Positions 43,105 to 52,790 of a stretch of DNA of 64,000 nucleotides are shown in pieces (the first letter of the stretch is position 1; every line of letters starts with the position of its first letter). Made by a program: the position numbers and the translations under genes. A model generated the notes under the pieces. The model made no database searches. It saw nothing but the letters and a program-made list of their open reading frames with translations, and was not told the DNA's origin. Origin of the DNA: Spirosoma taeanense (GTDB lineage: Bacteria; Bacteroidota; Bacteroidia; Cytophagales; Spirosomataceae); contig NZ_CP053435.1 of the NCBI RefSeq assembly GCF_013127955.1, positions 5,435,001 to 5,499,000 on the forward strand, written 5' to 3'.

Positions 43105-43342
43105 GATCTACTATTATTAGCTTCATAATACGATATGTTATTGTAGTTACCCCTATGCGCATAAATAATATAACTACCTGAAATGTAAGCACGAAGAACG
43201 CGCAATGTCTCACGAAATCTTCGATTTTAGCTAAAGGTGGTATTTACCGCCGTCTAGCATACCAAACTCATATACGTGTTTATATAACCCCAGGGAAACT
43301 CTATGGTAAGTTCGCACTTAGGCATCAGGAAGATGCTAAGAT

Positions 43343-44395
43343 TCAGTTCTGCCCTTCGCTTTTCAGGCTCCGTATCCACTCCCGCACGAGGGCAACACCT
43401 TCCTGGTGGGTGACTTTGCGGGCAACTTCAGGCATCATAATACCGGGGTCATTGGATTCAATCCGATAAACGAGTATCGACTCGTCGGGTTTACCAGGCA
43501 CGATGTCATACTGCCGCCCACCCGAACCCCGACCAGCCGCAACGGGTGTTTTCAGGACGCCCCAGACGGTAGGATTCTCCTCATTATAGCGCAGGTTCAG
43601 GCCTGACGTAGCGGCCGGGCCATCGGGGCGGTGACAATGGGCGCAGTTGATGTCGAGCCAGGCACGGGCGCGGGCGTCCAGGCTGCCGGTAGCCGGATCG
43701 TTCCAGACAGGTGTTTTTGCCACTGCCGCCAGTTCAGGCAGGCCCGTGAGTAGTCCATGCAGTTGCCAGTAGGCAAGCTGGTTGGCCGGGCCGTCGGCGT
43801 AGGTTTGTTCGCCGTTTAGCTGACGGGCCGATGGCCCAATGGGCAAGAGCCGTTCGTTCCGGTTGTGGCACCCTTTGCACTGATTCAGGTTAGGCATCAC
43901 GTAGGGCTGCCGGTGTGTTTTCCCGGCCAGGTCAACGTAAGTCACCTCTGTCTGTTCGCCGGCCACTTCGAGCAGAGCGTCGGTTTGTTCGGTATTCCAG
44001 ACGTATTCGAGCGCTTTCCAGCCGGCGGGCTCATGGACCAGTAAGCGCGTTTCGAGCAGTCGGCGCCCTTTGGCCGGGTCGCGGAAGTCATTCGGAAAGT
44101 AAAACGTTTTGATGAGTACCGTCCCGGTCGGAAAAGCCAGTACATCATCCGGGTTATAAGGCACGCTTTGCCCCGCGGGTAGCTTCAGGAAGCGCAACTT
44201 TTCGGCGTAGTCCGAAAACAGGGGCGTATTGAGCCGGTAAGGTATTACGCCCTCAGCCGGTCGCTGCCCGGCGATATTACCCGCAAAAATTCCCCAGTCC
44301 GAAAGCTTCTCCGGCGCGGCCGCACCCGTTCCAACCGGCCGTATGGTAAAGGCGATTGAAATGAGGAAAAGGGCAAAAGCGAGGAAAAGCTTCAT
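43343..44395 (-). CDS. Diheme c-type cytochrome (SO2930/TIGR03806 family)
   Basis: 350-residue exported protein with a signal peptide (about 1-26) and two c-heme motifs: CKGCH (Cys173-His177) and CAHCH (Cys251-His255). Later Met residues (GIMMPEVARK) could be axial ligands. The sequence pattern fits the diheme family that, to my knowledge, regularly neighbours a parallel beta-helix protein. That gene is indeed 46 bp upstream on the same strand, so the two form an operon. Electron donors and the substrate are unknown; a role in oxidising a surface carbohydrate or other substrate bound by the partner is only an inference. Confidence 0.85.
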   Translation of the reverse strand: MKLFLAFALFLISIAFTIRPVGTGAAAPEKLSDWGIFAGNIAGQRPAEGVIPYRLNTPLFSDYAEKLRFLKLPAGQSVPYNPDDVLAFPTGTVLIKTFYFPNDFRDPAKGRRLLETRLLVHEPAGWKALEYVWNTEQTDALLEVAGEQTEVTYVDLAGKTHRQPYVMPNLNQCKGCHNRNERLLPIGPSARQLNGEQTYADGPANQLAYWQLHGLLTGLPELAAVAKTPVWNDPATGSLDARARAWLDINCAHCHRPDGPAATSGLNLRYNEENPTVWGVLKTPVAAGRGSGGRQYDIVPGKPDESILVYRIESNDPGIMMPEVARKVTHQEGVALVREWIRSLKSEGQN

Positions 44396-44441
44396 CGTTA
44401 CGTCTGTTTACAACCCGTAGAGCAAGCAGGAATTTGAGCCG

Positions 44442-45647
44442 CTACTCCTGCCCTACGGCGAGTTTGGCGTCGGCCAGCGGTTTAAGTTCACAGTTGTGCG
44501 GGGTCATATTGCGCGATACGTTCTTGAAACCGCCAGCGGCATCCATATTAGCGAACTCAGCACCGGTGTTGTTCCGCAAACAAATGTCCATCGTGGCCGG
44601 ATGAGCGTAGTTAGTGTCTGTAATGCCATCCCAGAGAATGTCGGGGACATCCTTACCAAACTTCAGTTTAAAGCGGAACATCATACCCATGCGGCCTTTG
44701 CGCGTCGGATAGCCCCGTTCGCGTACGTACGTATTGTCGTGGATATTGATGTTCGTCGGATAAGGATAGTATTCCTTGTCGGCAATGGGGTTCTCGGTCA
44801 TGTGGTAGCTGATAACCCCCGTGCCGATACTCTTGTTGTTGATAATTTGATTATCGAACACCTCAACCTGGTTAGTCGCCAGAATCAGCACCCCCGTACC
44901 AGCCGCCACCCGGGCGACGATGTTTCCCTTCGGGGCAAAATTGTCGTAGTTATTCTCACGGATGGTGTTTTTATAGACCCGCACATTACCGCCCCGCTTC
45001 TGCACCAGATCGGGCAGATCAAAGACCAGAATGCCCCCGGTATTGTCGTGAGCGTTGTTTTCATAGACATCGGCCATGAGCGAGTTCTCAATCTCGATAC
45101 CCGCTACGTTATGATAAGCCTCACACCGACGCACCACAATATTCTTCGACTGCCCAACGTAAATACCCGCATCCGACGCGCCAATGGCGACGCAGTTTTC
45201 AATCAGGACGTTCTGGCACTGCACCGGATACAAGCCATACGAACCGTTATCAGGGCCGGGCGTACCGGTCCACTCGACTTTCAGGTTGCGGAACGTAATG
45301 CCATTCACGTTCATCGTCTTGATGGCGTCGCCTTTCGTGTCCTGAATGGTCAGGTTTTCGATGATGATATTCTGGCCGTTACTCACCCGCAGCCCTTCGG
45401 CCCCGTCGGTTTGCCCCTTAAATGACAGCACCGTTTTATCCACGCCCCGCCCCCGAATCACAATGTTTTTCTTGTCTTCCAACGACAGACTGCCCGTAAA
45501 CGTAAACTTCCCTTCGTCCAGTTGAATGGTAGCTCCATCGTCGCTGAGAATAAGCTGTTTCTGAATTGCCTTTTGTACCGCCGGCTGCGCGACTGCGCCA
45601 AGGGCAGTTAAACAGCTGGTTGCGATCGTGATGAGCAGCGTTTTCAT
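44442..45647 (-). CDS. Secreted parallel beta-helix repeat protein
   Basis: 401-residue exported protein, starting at the ATG at 45647 (MKTLLITIATS), which gives a clear signal peptide to about residue 22; an upstream start is not signal-like. The body is a right-handed parallel beta-helix: repeated short strands with Asn and Ile ladders (NIIIENLTIQDTKGDAI, NVLIENCVAIGASDAGIYVG, NIVVRRCEAYHNVAG). This fold is common in pectate lyases and carbohydrate-binding proteins. Catalytic residues are not evident. It pairs with the diheme cytochrome downstream. The divergent SGNH gene starts 188 bp away. Confidence 0.85.
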   Translation of the reverse strand: MKTLLITIATSCLTALGAVAQPAVQKAIQKQLILSDDGATIQLDEGKFTFTGSLSLEDKKNIVIRGRGVDKTVLSFKGQTDGAEGLRVSNGQNIIIENLTIQDTKGDAIKTMNVNGITFRNLKVEWTGTPGPDNGSYGLYPVQCQNVLIENCVAIGASDAGIYVGQSKNIVVRRCEAYHNVAGIEIENSLMADVYENNAHDNTGGILVFDLPDLVQKRGGNVRVYKNTIRENNYDNFAPKGNIVARVAAGTGVLILATNQVEVFDNQIINNKSIGTGVISYHMTENPIADKEYYPYPTNINIHDNTYVRERGYPTRKGRMGMMFRFKLKFGKDVPDILWDGITDTNYAHPATMDICLRNNTGAEFANMDAAGGFKNVSRNMTPHNCELKPLADAKLAVGQE

Positions 45648-45835
45648 GGCAATCAATCTGTGATAAATTTCTGACAATGAAGGCATAAGGGTTTTAACAA
45701 AGATACGTTAAAAAGCAGGAATTCGCTTACCGCTGGCGAAGAGAACCGGATAGGATGCAGATACTTAAATAAGTACATTTCACTGTACCTGACCAACTTT
45801 ACTCGTAATTTCGCGGGGCAATTTTCGGTTTAGTC

Positions 45836-48229
45836 ATGTCGTCCGCGCTTCGCTGGGTTCTTTTGATTATTGGATTACCCTACTTTGCTTTTGCTCAGCT
45901 TCAGATTTCGTATCCGATGCCCCGGCTGGTCGTACAGCGCGGTGCCGATAACAATGGACGACTCTATCTATCAGGACGGCTGGGTACGGCGGTTGACCGG
46001 GTTGAAGCGCGATTGACACCCGTAGCAACCAACGATGGAACAGCCACCGACTGGCAAACGGTACAGATTAATCCAGCCAATAACGTCTTTCTAGGCTATA
46101 TCACGGGTAAAGGCGGCTGGTACGTACTGACTGTTCGTACGCTAATTGGCAATACGGTAACGGGGCAGGCCACTGTGCAACCGGTGGGTATTGGCGAGGT
46201 GTTTATAACGGCGGGGCAATCGAATTCGCGGGGGCTTGGCGTAGGCGATAACGACCTGGGTACGGCTACCGACCGCGTCAATGCCATTGACACCATCAAT
46301 CACTACTATCCGCCCAATGCCAACGCGCTGTTTTCTTCCGGCGATCCGTTGCCGGTGCCGGTCTATAAGCCCTTAACGGCCGGTCGGCGCGTGTTTCCGA
46401 TGGCCGAAAGCTCCTGGGTCTGGGGCGAACTGGGCGATTATATCGTCTACCGCTATAACGTGCCGGTGGTCTTTTACGTAGCGGGCTGGGATGGCTCAAC
46501 CATTGACAACTGGCTTAACTCAGCTAACGGCATTCCTAGCTGTAATGCGTATTACTGCGTAGAGAACTGGCCAAACCTCCAACCCTATACCAATCTCAAA
46601 AATATTTTAGGCTATTATGGCTCGACGGCGGGCATCCGGGCCGTTCTCTGGCACCAGGGGGAGGCCGAAAATGACGTCGCCCGCGATAAGATCCTGCAGT
46701 ATGCCGACCGGCTACGAGCGCTGATTCAAAAGTCGCGGCAGGACTTTGGCGGACGCCCGCTACCGTGGGTCGTAGCCCGGGCTTCGTTTAACGGAACCAG
46801 TTCATCACCCGACGTAGTGGCTCAGCAGGAAGCCGTTATCGCAACACCAGGCTTCAACGCCTTTCAGGGACCGTATAACGATACCATTGTCAACCGGAAC
46901 GCCGGCACGCCGGACGTACATTTTCGGAATATTCTCCGCCCTTCTCCGCATCCCCGCTATTACCTGAACCCAGGATCAATCCCGGCCGATATGGGTATGT
47001 CGCGCTACGCCCGTAACTGGAGCAACAGCCTGAATGACGGCTTTTTCCAGAACGCCCTTCCCAGCACACCGACGCAGTTTGCCGTAACCGAAACGGTCGC
47101 CGATTATCTGCGTCCCGGCGATAGTCTGCGCGTATCCTTTCAAACGGTGGGCACGTTCGCTGGCGACAATCAATGGCAGGTGCAGCTTCTCGATTCACTG
47201 GGAAAGTATGTAGGCGTTCTGGGCAGTGGACTTAGCAGTCCGGTGGCGGTTAAGCTACCCGATACGCTCACAACCGGCCGCCGGTATCAGGTTCGGGTGG
47301 TGGCTACCTCGCCCGTTTTTCCCGCCGTACCCTCCAACCTCTTCCGGGTAGGTACTCCACCGTCGTCCTCCGGTGCGGCCGACTTAAGTCTGTCCATGGG
47401 TATCAGCCAGCGAACGCCCGGTGTGAACGATACGTTGACCATCTCGCTCTACATCCGCAATGCCGGGCCTAATCCGGCGACCAACATACAGGTTCGCAAT
47501 CGCCTGCCCAGTAATCTAAGCATTGTGTCGGCGTCGGGCCTGGCCTTCAGCGGCAGTACGTTAACCGGCACGGTCGTCAGCCTGAATCCGAATGCAACGG
47601 TCATTCTGAGTTTTCGGGCGCGGCCTTTGGCGGCTGGAACGTACCGAAACGCGGCTGAGATTGCACAGGTTACCAACACCGATCCCGACTCCCAGCCCAA
47701 CTCCGGTACGGGCGACGGACAGGACGACACCGCGGAACTGAACTTTCGCACCCGCCAGGCCGGACTGGCTGTCTTTACGTCGCCTAATCCCAATCAGGCT
47801 CCTTTGCCCAGTGTTCAGGACAACCAACCAGCCGCCGATCTAACGAAAGCCGATGTAAGCCTAAGCCTGTCGGTTAGCAATCGCTCTCCCCGCCTGAACG
47901 ACACCATAACCTATACGTTATGGCTGACAAACCGGGGTGGGATGATAGCAACCGGCCTGAACGTAACAGCTTACTTGCCCGCTGGCCAGACATTTATTTC
48001 GAGCAACGACATGGCTCCGGGTGGGGGTGGCATTTCGGGCGGACTAAGCAGTCTGGACGTAAATAGCACCGCTACACTTCAGTTTCGAGCTAAAGTTACC
48101 GCGCTGGGTCGCAGTGTCTGTAAGGCCCAGATTACAGCGGCCAGCCGCCCCGATCCAGACTCCGTTCCCGGCAACGGAACCAGCAATGGCGAAGACGATA
48201 CCAGCAGCCTAATCATTCGGGTCAAGTAA
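45836..48229 (+). CDS. SGNH/sialate-O-acetylesterase-type protein with two DUF11 repeats
   Basis: 797-residue exported protein with a signal peptide (1-20, AFAQ). The catalytic domain shows the SASA/SGNH motifs AGQSNSRGLG (Ser129 in GQSN), LWHQGEAEND and a C-terminal PDVHFRN that supplies Asp/His. It is followed by a beta-sandwich of about 100 residues and two DUF11 domains (about 515-640 and 670-797) that share GADLSLSMGIS / KADVSLSLSVS openings. These are adhesion- or stalk-type domains. No T9SS tail is seen. It likely removes acetyl groups from surface or external glycans; the substrate is not established. Confidence 0.87.
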   Translation: MSSALRWVLLIIGLPYFAFAQLQISYPMPRLVVQRGADNNGRLYLSGRLGTAVDRVEARLTPVATNDGTATDWQTVQINPANNVFLGYITGKGGWYVLTVRTLIGNTVTGQATVQPVGIGEVFITAGQSNSRGLGVGDNDLGTATDRVNAIDTINHYYPPNANALFSSGDPLPVPVYKPLTAGRRVFPMAESSWVWGELGDYIVYRYNVPVVFYVAGWDGSTIDNWLNSANGIPSCNAYYCVENWPNLQPYTNLKNILGYYGSTAGIRAVLWHQGEAENDVARDKILQYADRLRALIQKSRQDFGGRPLPWVVARASFNGTSSSPDVVAQQEAVIATPGFNAFQGPYNDTIVNRNAGTPDVHFRNILRPSPHPRYYLNPGSIPADMGMSRYARNWSNSLNDGFFQNALPSTPTQFAVTETVADYLRPGDSLRVSFQTVGTFAGDNQWQVQLLDSLGKYVGVLGSGLSSPVAVKLPDTLTTGRRYQVRVVATSPVFPAVPSNLFRVGTPPSSSGAADLSLSMGISQRTPGVNDTLTISLYIRNAGPNPATNIQVRNRLPSNLSIVSASGLAFSGSTLTGTVVSLNPNATVILSFRARPLAAGTYRNAAEIAQVTNTDPDSQPNSGTGDGQDDTAELNFRTRQAGLAVFTSPNPNQAPLPSVQDNQPAADLTKADVSLSLSVSNRSPRLNDTITYTLWLTNRGGMIATGLNVTAYLPAGQTFISSNDMAPGGGGISGGLSSLDVNSTATLQFRAKVTALGRSVCKAQITAASRPDPDSVPGNGTSNGEDDTSSLIIRVK

Positions 48230-48465
48230 GCGCCCCAAGCTGACGGCTAGCATTTACATACTGATATTGAACGGCTTACCATCGGGTTTCGTTATCCAGG
48301 CTCCCACCCTGTCGGCTAACTATCGCTTGTTTTTCAAATAAACTGCTGCTTGCTGCTGTCCGACAGTGAAAAAAGCGAAGGTTCTGCCTTTACGAATAAG
48401 TAGTCTTTGCGGTTAACCAGCGGGCATAAAATTCGAGTGCTCGCCAAATGACCTGATAACTGGAC

Positions 48466-51234
48466 ATGAAAACGCAGTGGGTTATTCTGGGCGCAGTCAG
48501 TATGACGGTGGCGTTAACGCTTTCGTCGTTTCTCGGCATTTTCGACAGCCGGGTGGATTACAATACCCAGATAAAACCGCTGCTCAACAAGAACTGCATT
48601 GTCTGCCACGGTGGCGTAAAAAAAGCGTCGGGTTTTTCGCTGCTGTTCAAACACGAAGCGCTGGCCCCGGCGAAATCCGGTAAACCAGCCATCATTCCCG
48701 GTGATGCCGACGCCAGCGAGATGATTCGCCGATTGACGCTGAGCGACCCCGATGAGCGGATGCCGCTCGATCACCCACCGCTCAAACCCGACGAAATTGA
48801 GCTTCTGCGCAACTGGATCGATCAGGGTGCCGAATGGGGCGACCATTGGGCGTATCAGCCCGTCGTAAAGCCTGAGTTACCCAAACTCGGAACGTTCTGG
48901 AGTCGGCTGGGTCTCACGCAAAATGAAGAAGCTGGCTGGGTCAGGAACGAGATCGACTACTTCATTCTTGACAAACTAAAGCATGAGGGTTTAAAGCCCT
49001 CTCCGGAAGCCGACCGGGCCACGCTCATTCGGCGGGTATCGCTTGATTTGACCGGCCTGCCGCCCACACAGGAAGCGGTGACGGCTTTTGTTCAGGACAA
49101 AGCGCCGGATGCTTACGAAAAAGTGGTTGACCAACTGCTTACATCACCCGCTTACGGCGAACGCTGGACGGGAATGTGGCTCGATCTGGCCCGCTACGCC
49201 GACACCAAAGGCTATGAACGCGACCCCGGCCGCAAAATCTGGCGTTACCGCGACTGGCTCATTAACGCCTTTAACGACGATAAGCCCTTCGACCAGTTTA
49301 CCGTGGAACAGATTGCGGGTGATCTGCTGCCTAATGCTGACGACAATCAACTGATTGCAACCGGATTTCACCGGAATACAATGACGAACGATGAGGGCGG
49401 TACGCAGGATGAAGAGTTTCGGGTGGCGGCCGTTCTGGACCGGGTCAACACGACCTGGGATGTCTGGCAGGGTACTACCTTTTCGTGCGTGCAGTGCCAT
49501 AGCCATCCTTACGATCCGTTTACGCACGACGAGTACTACAAATACCTGGCCTTTTTCAACAACAGCCGCGACGAAGACGTAACGAGCGACACCCCGACCC
49601 TCCGGTTCTATAAACCTGCCGACTCGCTGAAACTGGTGGCGTTACAGCAGTTTATTTCAACCGCCGAACGTAACGCGGCTCGGGCAAAGGCGCAGACCGA
49701 CTATTTTACCAAGCTGGCCCGAACCATTGAACCGAAGATCAACTCCCACGACTTTGACAAGTACATCAACGCGTCGCTGCTCGACGCCAAGTACTTCGGT
49801 GCGCAGGATAAAGGCTCGGCCCGCATCAAAAATGTTACGCTGACAAACCGACCCCGGCTTTTGATTGCCTGGGGTACGAATGCTACCAACGCTGTCGTTA
49901 CCCTCCGTCAGGATAAACCCGATGGGCCGGTTCTGGCTACAATTCCGGTGCCTAAAACTGGTAACAGCTGGAACGATACGATCCAGATGATTCCGCTGCC
50001 CTCTGTGCAGGGCCGCCATGACCTATATCTCTCGCTCAACAGCCCAAAAACGCCTAAAGAGTGGGTCATGGTCAAATGGGTATCCTTCCAGCCAATTCTA
50101 CCTGGTCAGCCACTTAGCACCCTGGGTGAGCAGGATAAACTGCTTCTGGACGTACTGAACGCTGAAGCGGAACAAACGCCTATCATGCTCGACAGCTCCG
50201 ATGACCTTGCCCGGCCAACCCATGTGTTTCAGCGCGGGAACTGGATGGTCAAAGGCCAGCGGGTGTCTCCCGACGTACCCAAGTCGTTTCCTCAGATGAA
50301 CCCCAAATTACCCAGAAACCGGCTCGGTCTGGCCCGCTGGATGGTCAGTCGGGAGCATCCGTTAACGGCGCGCGTAGCGGTAAACCGATTCTGGGAGCAG
50401 CTCTTCGGGACAGGCATCGTCGAAACCGTGGAGGACATGGGCACGCAGGGCATTCCGCCAACCCACCGCGAACTGCTGGATTATCTGGCGGTTGACTTTA
50501 TGGAAACGGATCGCTGGAGCATTAAGGCGCTGCTGAAAAAGATCGTTCTGTCGGCAACGTACCGGCAGCAGTCCACGGCCTCGCCCGAGTTGCTGGCGAA
50601 AGACCCGTTCAACAAATTGCTCGCCCGCGGGCCACGCGTTCGGCTATCCGCCGAGGCTGTACACGATCAGGCGCTGGCCGTAAGTAAGCTGCTGAGTACA
50701 AAAATGCATGGCCCTAGCGTAATGCCCGTTCAGCCTGAAGGCATCTGGCAGTCGCCCTACGACGGCGAAACCTGGAAACAGAGCGTTGGCGAAGACTTGC
50801 ATCGACGCGCCCTGTACACGTATTGGAAGCGCACGGCCCCCTACCCGTCGATGGTAACGTTTGACAGCCCCAGCCGCGAGTTCTGTCAGTTACGTCGGCT
50901 GCGCACAAACACGCCCCTGCAGGCCTTGGTAACGTTGAATGATCCAGTCTATGTTGAAGCGGCCCAGCAACTGGCCTGCTATATGGCTGCTCAGGGCCGC
51001 TCGCCCGAAGCGCAGATTCAGGCCGGTTTCCGGCAGGTGATGCTGCGCGAACTGGCCCCGAAGAAATTAGCCGTGCTGACCAGGCTGTATCGTACAACCG
51101 AGCAGTATTACCGGAGCAAGCCAGATGAAGCGAAAAAGCTCCTGACCCTGGCCGATGCAACCCCTCAGCAGGCCGCACTGACCGTAACGGCCAATACTAT
51201 ACTGAATCTGGACGAAGTGATTACCAAAGAATAG
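48466..51234 (+). CDS. DUF1549/DUF1553 protein with planctomycete-type cytochrome domain
   Basis: 922-residue exported protein. After a signal-anchor (about 8-25) comes the planctomycete cytochrome C domain with CIVCH (Cys44-His48), then DUF1549, which carries its own CVQCH near residue 343, and a C-terminal DUF1553 (RLGLARWMVSREHPLTARV..., NRFWEQLFGTGIVET, in part). Such proteins abound in Planctomycetes and occur in Cytophagales; their biochemical role is unknown. A DUF1501 gene follows 41 bp later, the standard partner. The operon lies beside other envelope heme and carbohydrate-related genes. Confidence 0.9.
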   Translation: MKTQWVILGAVSMTVALTLSSFLGIFDSRVDYNTQIKPLLNKNCIVCHGGVKKASGFSLLFKHEALAPAKSGKPAIIPGDADASEMIRRLTLSDPDERMPLDHPPLKPDEIELLRNWIDQGAEWGDHWAYQPVVKPELPKLGTFWSRLGLTQNEEAGWVRNEIDYFILDKLKHEGLKPSPEADRATLIRRVSLDLTGLPPTQEAVTAFVQDKAPDAYEKVVDQLLTSPAYGERWTGMWLDLARYADTKGYERDPGRKIWRYRDWLINAFNDDKPFDQFTVEQIAGDLLPNADDNQLIATGFHRNTMTNDEGGTQDEEFRVAAVLDRVNTTWDVWQGTTFSCVQCHSHPYDPFTHDEYYKYLAFFNNSRDEDVTSDTPTLRFYKPADSLKLVALQQFISTAERNAARAKAQTDYFTKLARTIEPKINSHDFDKYINASLLDAKYFGAQDKGSARIKNVTLTNRPRLLIAWGTNATNAVVTLRQDKPDGPVLATIPVPKTGNSWNDTIQMIPLPSVQGRHDLYLSLNSPKTPKEWVMVKWVSFQPILPGQPLSTLGEQDKLLLDVLNAEAEQTPIMLDSSDDLARPTHVFQRGNWMVKGQRVSPDVPKSFPQMNPKLPRNRLGLARWMVSREHPLTARVAVNRFWEQLFGTGIVETVEDMGTQGIPPTHRELLDYLAVDFMETDRWSIKALLKKIVLSATYRQQSTASPELLAKDPFNKLLARGPRVRLSAEAVHDQALAVSKLLSTKMHGPSVMPVQPEGIWQSPYDGETWKQSVGEDLHRRALYTYWKRTAPYPSMVTFDSPSREFCQLRRLRTNTPLQALVTLNDPVYVEAAQQLACYMAAQGRSPEAQIQAGFRQVMLRELAPKKLAVLTRLYRTTEQYYRSKPDEAKKLLTLADATPQQAALTVTANTILNLDEVITKE

Positions 51235-51275
51235 TTTTACGCGCAGCTTTCGGCTACGGAACCCTTTACGTCAAT

Positions 51276-52775
51276 ATGAACAAGCTCCTGCAAGAACTCC
51301 AACAGGCTGCCGCCGAGCGCGAAACCCGGCGTCACTTTTTGCATACCTGCTCAACGGGCGTTGGTGCACTGGCCCTTAGCTCAATTCTGGGCAGCTGCGG
51401 TTTCCTGAATAAAGACGAACATACGGCTGCCGTTGGTAACGCCCTACAGTCGGGTGAGCCGACCGCTCCGCATCCGTCGCAGTATATTCCCAAGGCTAAA
51501 CGGATCATTTATATTCACATGGCCGGGTCGCCCAGCCAGCTGGAATTGTTTGATTACAAGCCCGAGCTGGCTAAATACAACGGTAAAGACTGCCCGCAGG
51601 AATTGCTCGAAGGCAAGAAATTCGCCTTTATCCGGGGCGTCCCGAAAATGCTCGGACCGCAGGGCAAGTTCGCGCAGCACGGCCAGTCGGGCGCTTGGGT
51701 GTCTGATTACCTGCCGCATCTGCAGGGCGTCGTGGACGACCTTACGTTCCTCAAAGCCATGCATACCGACCAGTTCAACCATGCCCCTGCTCAACTGCTC
51801 ATGCACACTGGCAGCGCCCGACTAGGTCGGCCGAGTATGGGCTCCTGGGTAACGTATGGCTTAGGAACGGAAAACGATAACCTGCCGGGCTATATCGTGC
51901 TGGCGTCGGGCGGCAAACAACCCGATGCAGGAAAATCAATCTGGGGCAGCGGGTTCCTGCCGACGGTGTATCAGGGTGTCCAGTGCCGTACCGACGGCGA
52001 TCCGGTTCTGTACGCATCGGACCCGGCCGGTATCACCCGCGACGTTCGGAAGCAAACCATCGACGCGATCAGCGAAATCAATCAGCAGCAGTACAACGAC
52101 GTTAAAGACCCCGAAATTCTGACCCGAATCGCTCAGTACGAACTGGCCTTCCGGATGCAGATGTCCGTACCGGATGCGATGGACATTAAGAGTGAGCCGC
52201 AATACATCTTGGACAGCTATGGTGTTGACCCGAACAAGGGCTCCTTTGCCCGAAACTGCCTGCTGGCTCGTCGGCTGGTTGAGCGTGGTGTCCGGTTCGT
52301 GCAGCTTTTCGACTGGGGTTGGGATTCTCACGGAACCAGTGAAGATGGTGCCATTGAAATAGGTCTGAAGAACAAATGCAAAGAGTCGGACCAGGCCGTA
52401 GCGGCATTGCTGAACGATCTGAAGCAACGGGGCCTGCTGGACGAAACGCTGGTGGTCTGGGGCGGGGAGTTCGGCCGGACGCCAATGCAGGAAAACCGTG
52501 ATGGGCAGGTGCTGCCCTTTATGGGCCGCGATCATCACCTGGAAGCCTTTACGGTCTGGATGGCAGGCGGGGGCGTAAAGAAAGGGTTTTCCTACGGCGA
52601 AACTGACGACATTGGCTACTATGGCGTGAAAGACAAAGTTCACGTTCACGACCTGCAGGCCACGATTCTACACCTGCTCGGGTTCGATCATACGAAGCTA
52701 ACCTACCAGTTTCAGGGGCGGCCGTTCCGGTTAACCGACGTAGCGGGCAAGATCGTAAAGCCTATTTTGGCCTAA
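51276..52775 (+). CDS. DUF1501 (sulfatase-like) Tat-exported protein
   Basis: 499-residue protein with a twin-arginine signal ETRRHFLHTCSTGVGALAL (Arg18-Arg19), meaning it is folded, perhaps metal-loaded, before export. A Cys in ILGSCGF may even serve as a lipid site. The DUF1501 alkaline-phosphatase/sulfatase-like fold shows GRPSMGSWVTYGLG, DWGWDSHG, WGGEFGRTP and GRDHH, which provide metal ligands. DUF1501 and DUF1549/1553 genes form a conserved pair, likely acting together on an unknown envelope or external substrate. It is co-transcribed with the genes on either side. Confidence 0.92.
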   Translation: MNKLLQELQQAAAERETRRHFLHTCSTGVGALALSSILGSCGFLNKDEHTAAVGNALQSGEPTAPHPSQYIPKAKRIIYIHMAGSPSQLELFDYKPELAKYNGKDCPQELLEGKKFAFIRGVPKMLGPQGKFAQHGQSGAWVSDYLPHLQGVVDDLTFLKAMHTDQFNHAPAQLLMHTGSARLGRPSMGSWVTYGLGTENDNLPGYIVLASGGKQPDAGKSIWGSGFLPTVYQGVQCRTDGDPVLYASDPAGITRDVRKQTIDAISEINQQQYNDVKDPEILTRIAQYELAFRMQMSVPDAMDIKSEPQYILDSYGVDPNKGSFARNCLLARRLVERGVRFVQLFDWGWDSHGTSEDGAIEIGLKNKCKESDQAVAALLNDLKQRGLLDETLVVWGGEFGRTPMQENRDGQVLPFMGRDHHLEAFTVWMAGGGVKKGFSYGETDDIGYYGVKDKVHVHDLQATILHLLGFDHTKLTYQFQGRPFRLTDVAGKIVKPILA

Positions 52776-52790
52776 ACGGACTACCAGCCC

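Noticed and set aside
44496-45425. A 309-codon open frame on the + strand opposite the beta-helix gene
   Set aside because: It has no recognisable domain and is fully antisense to a clear beta-helix protein with signal peptide, so it is a compositional shadow.
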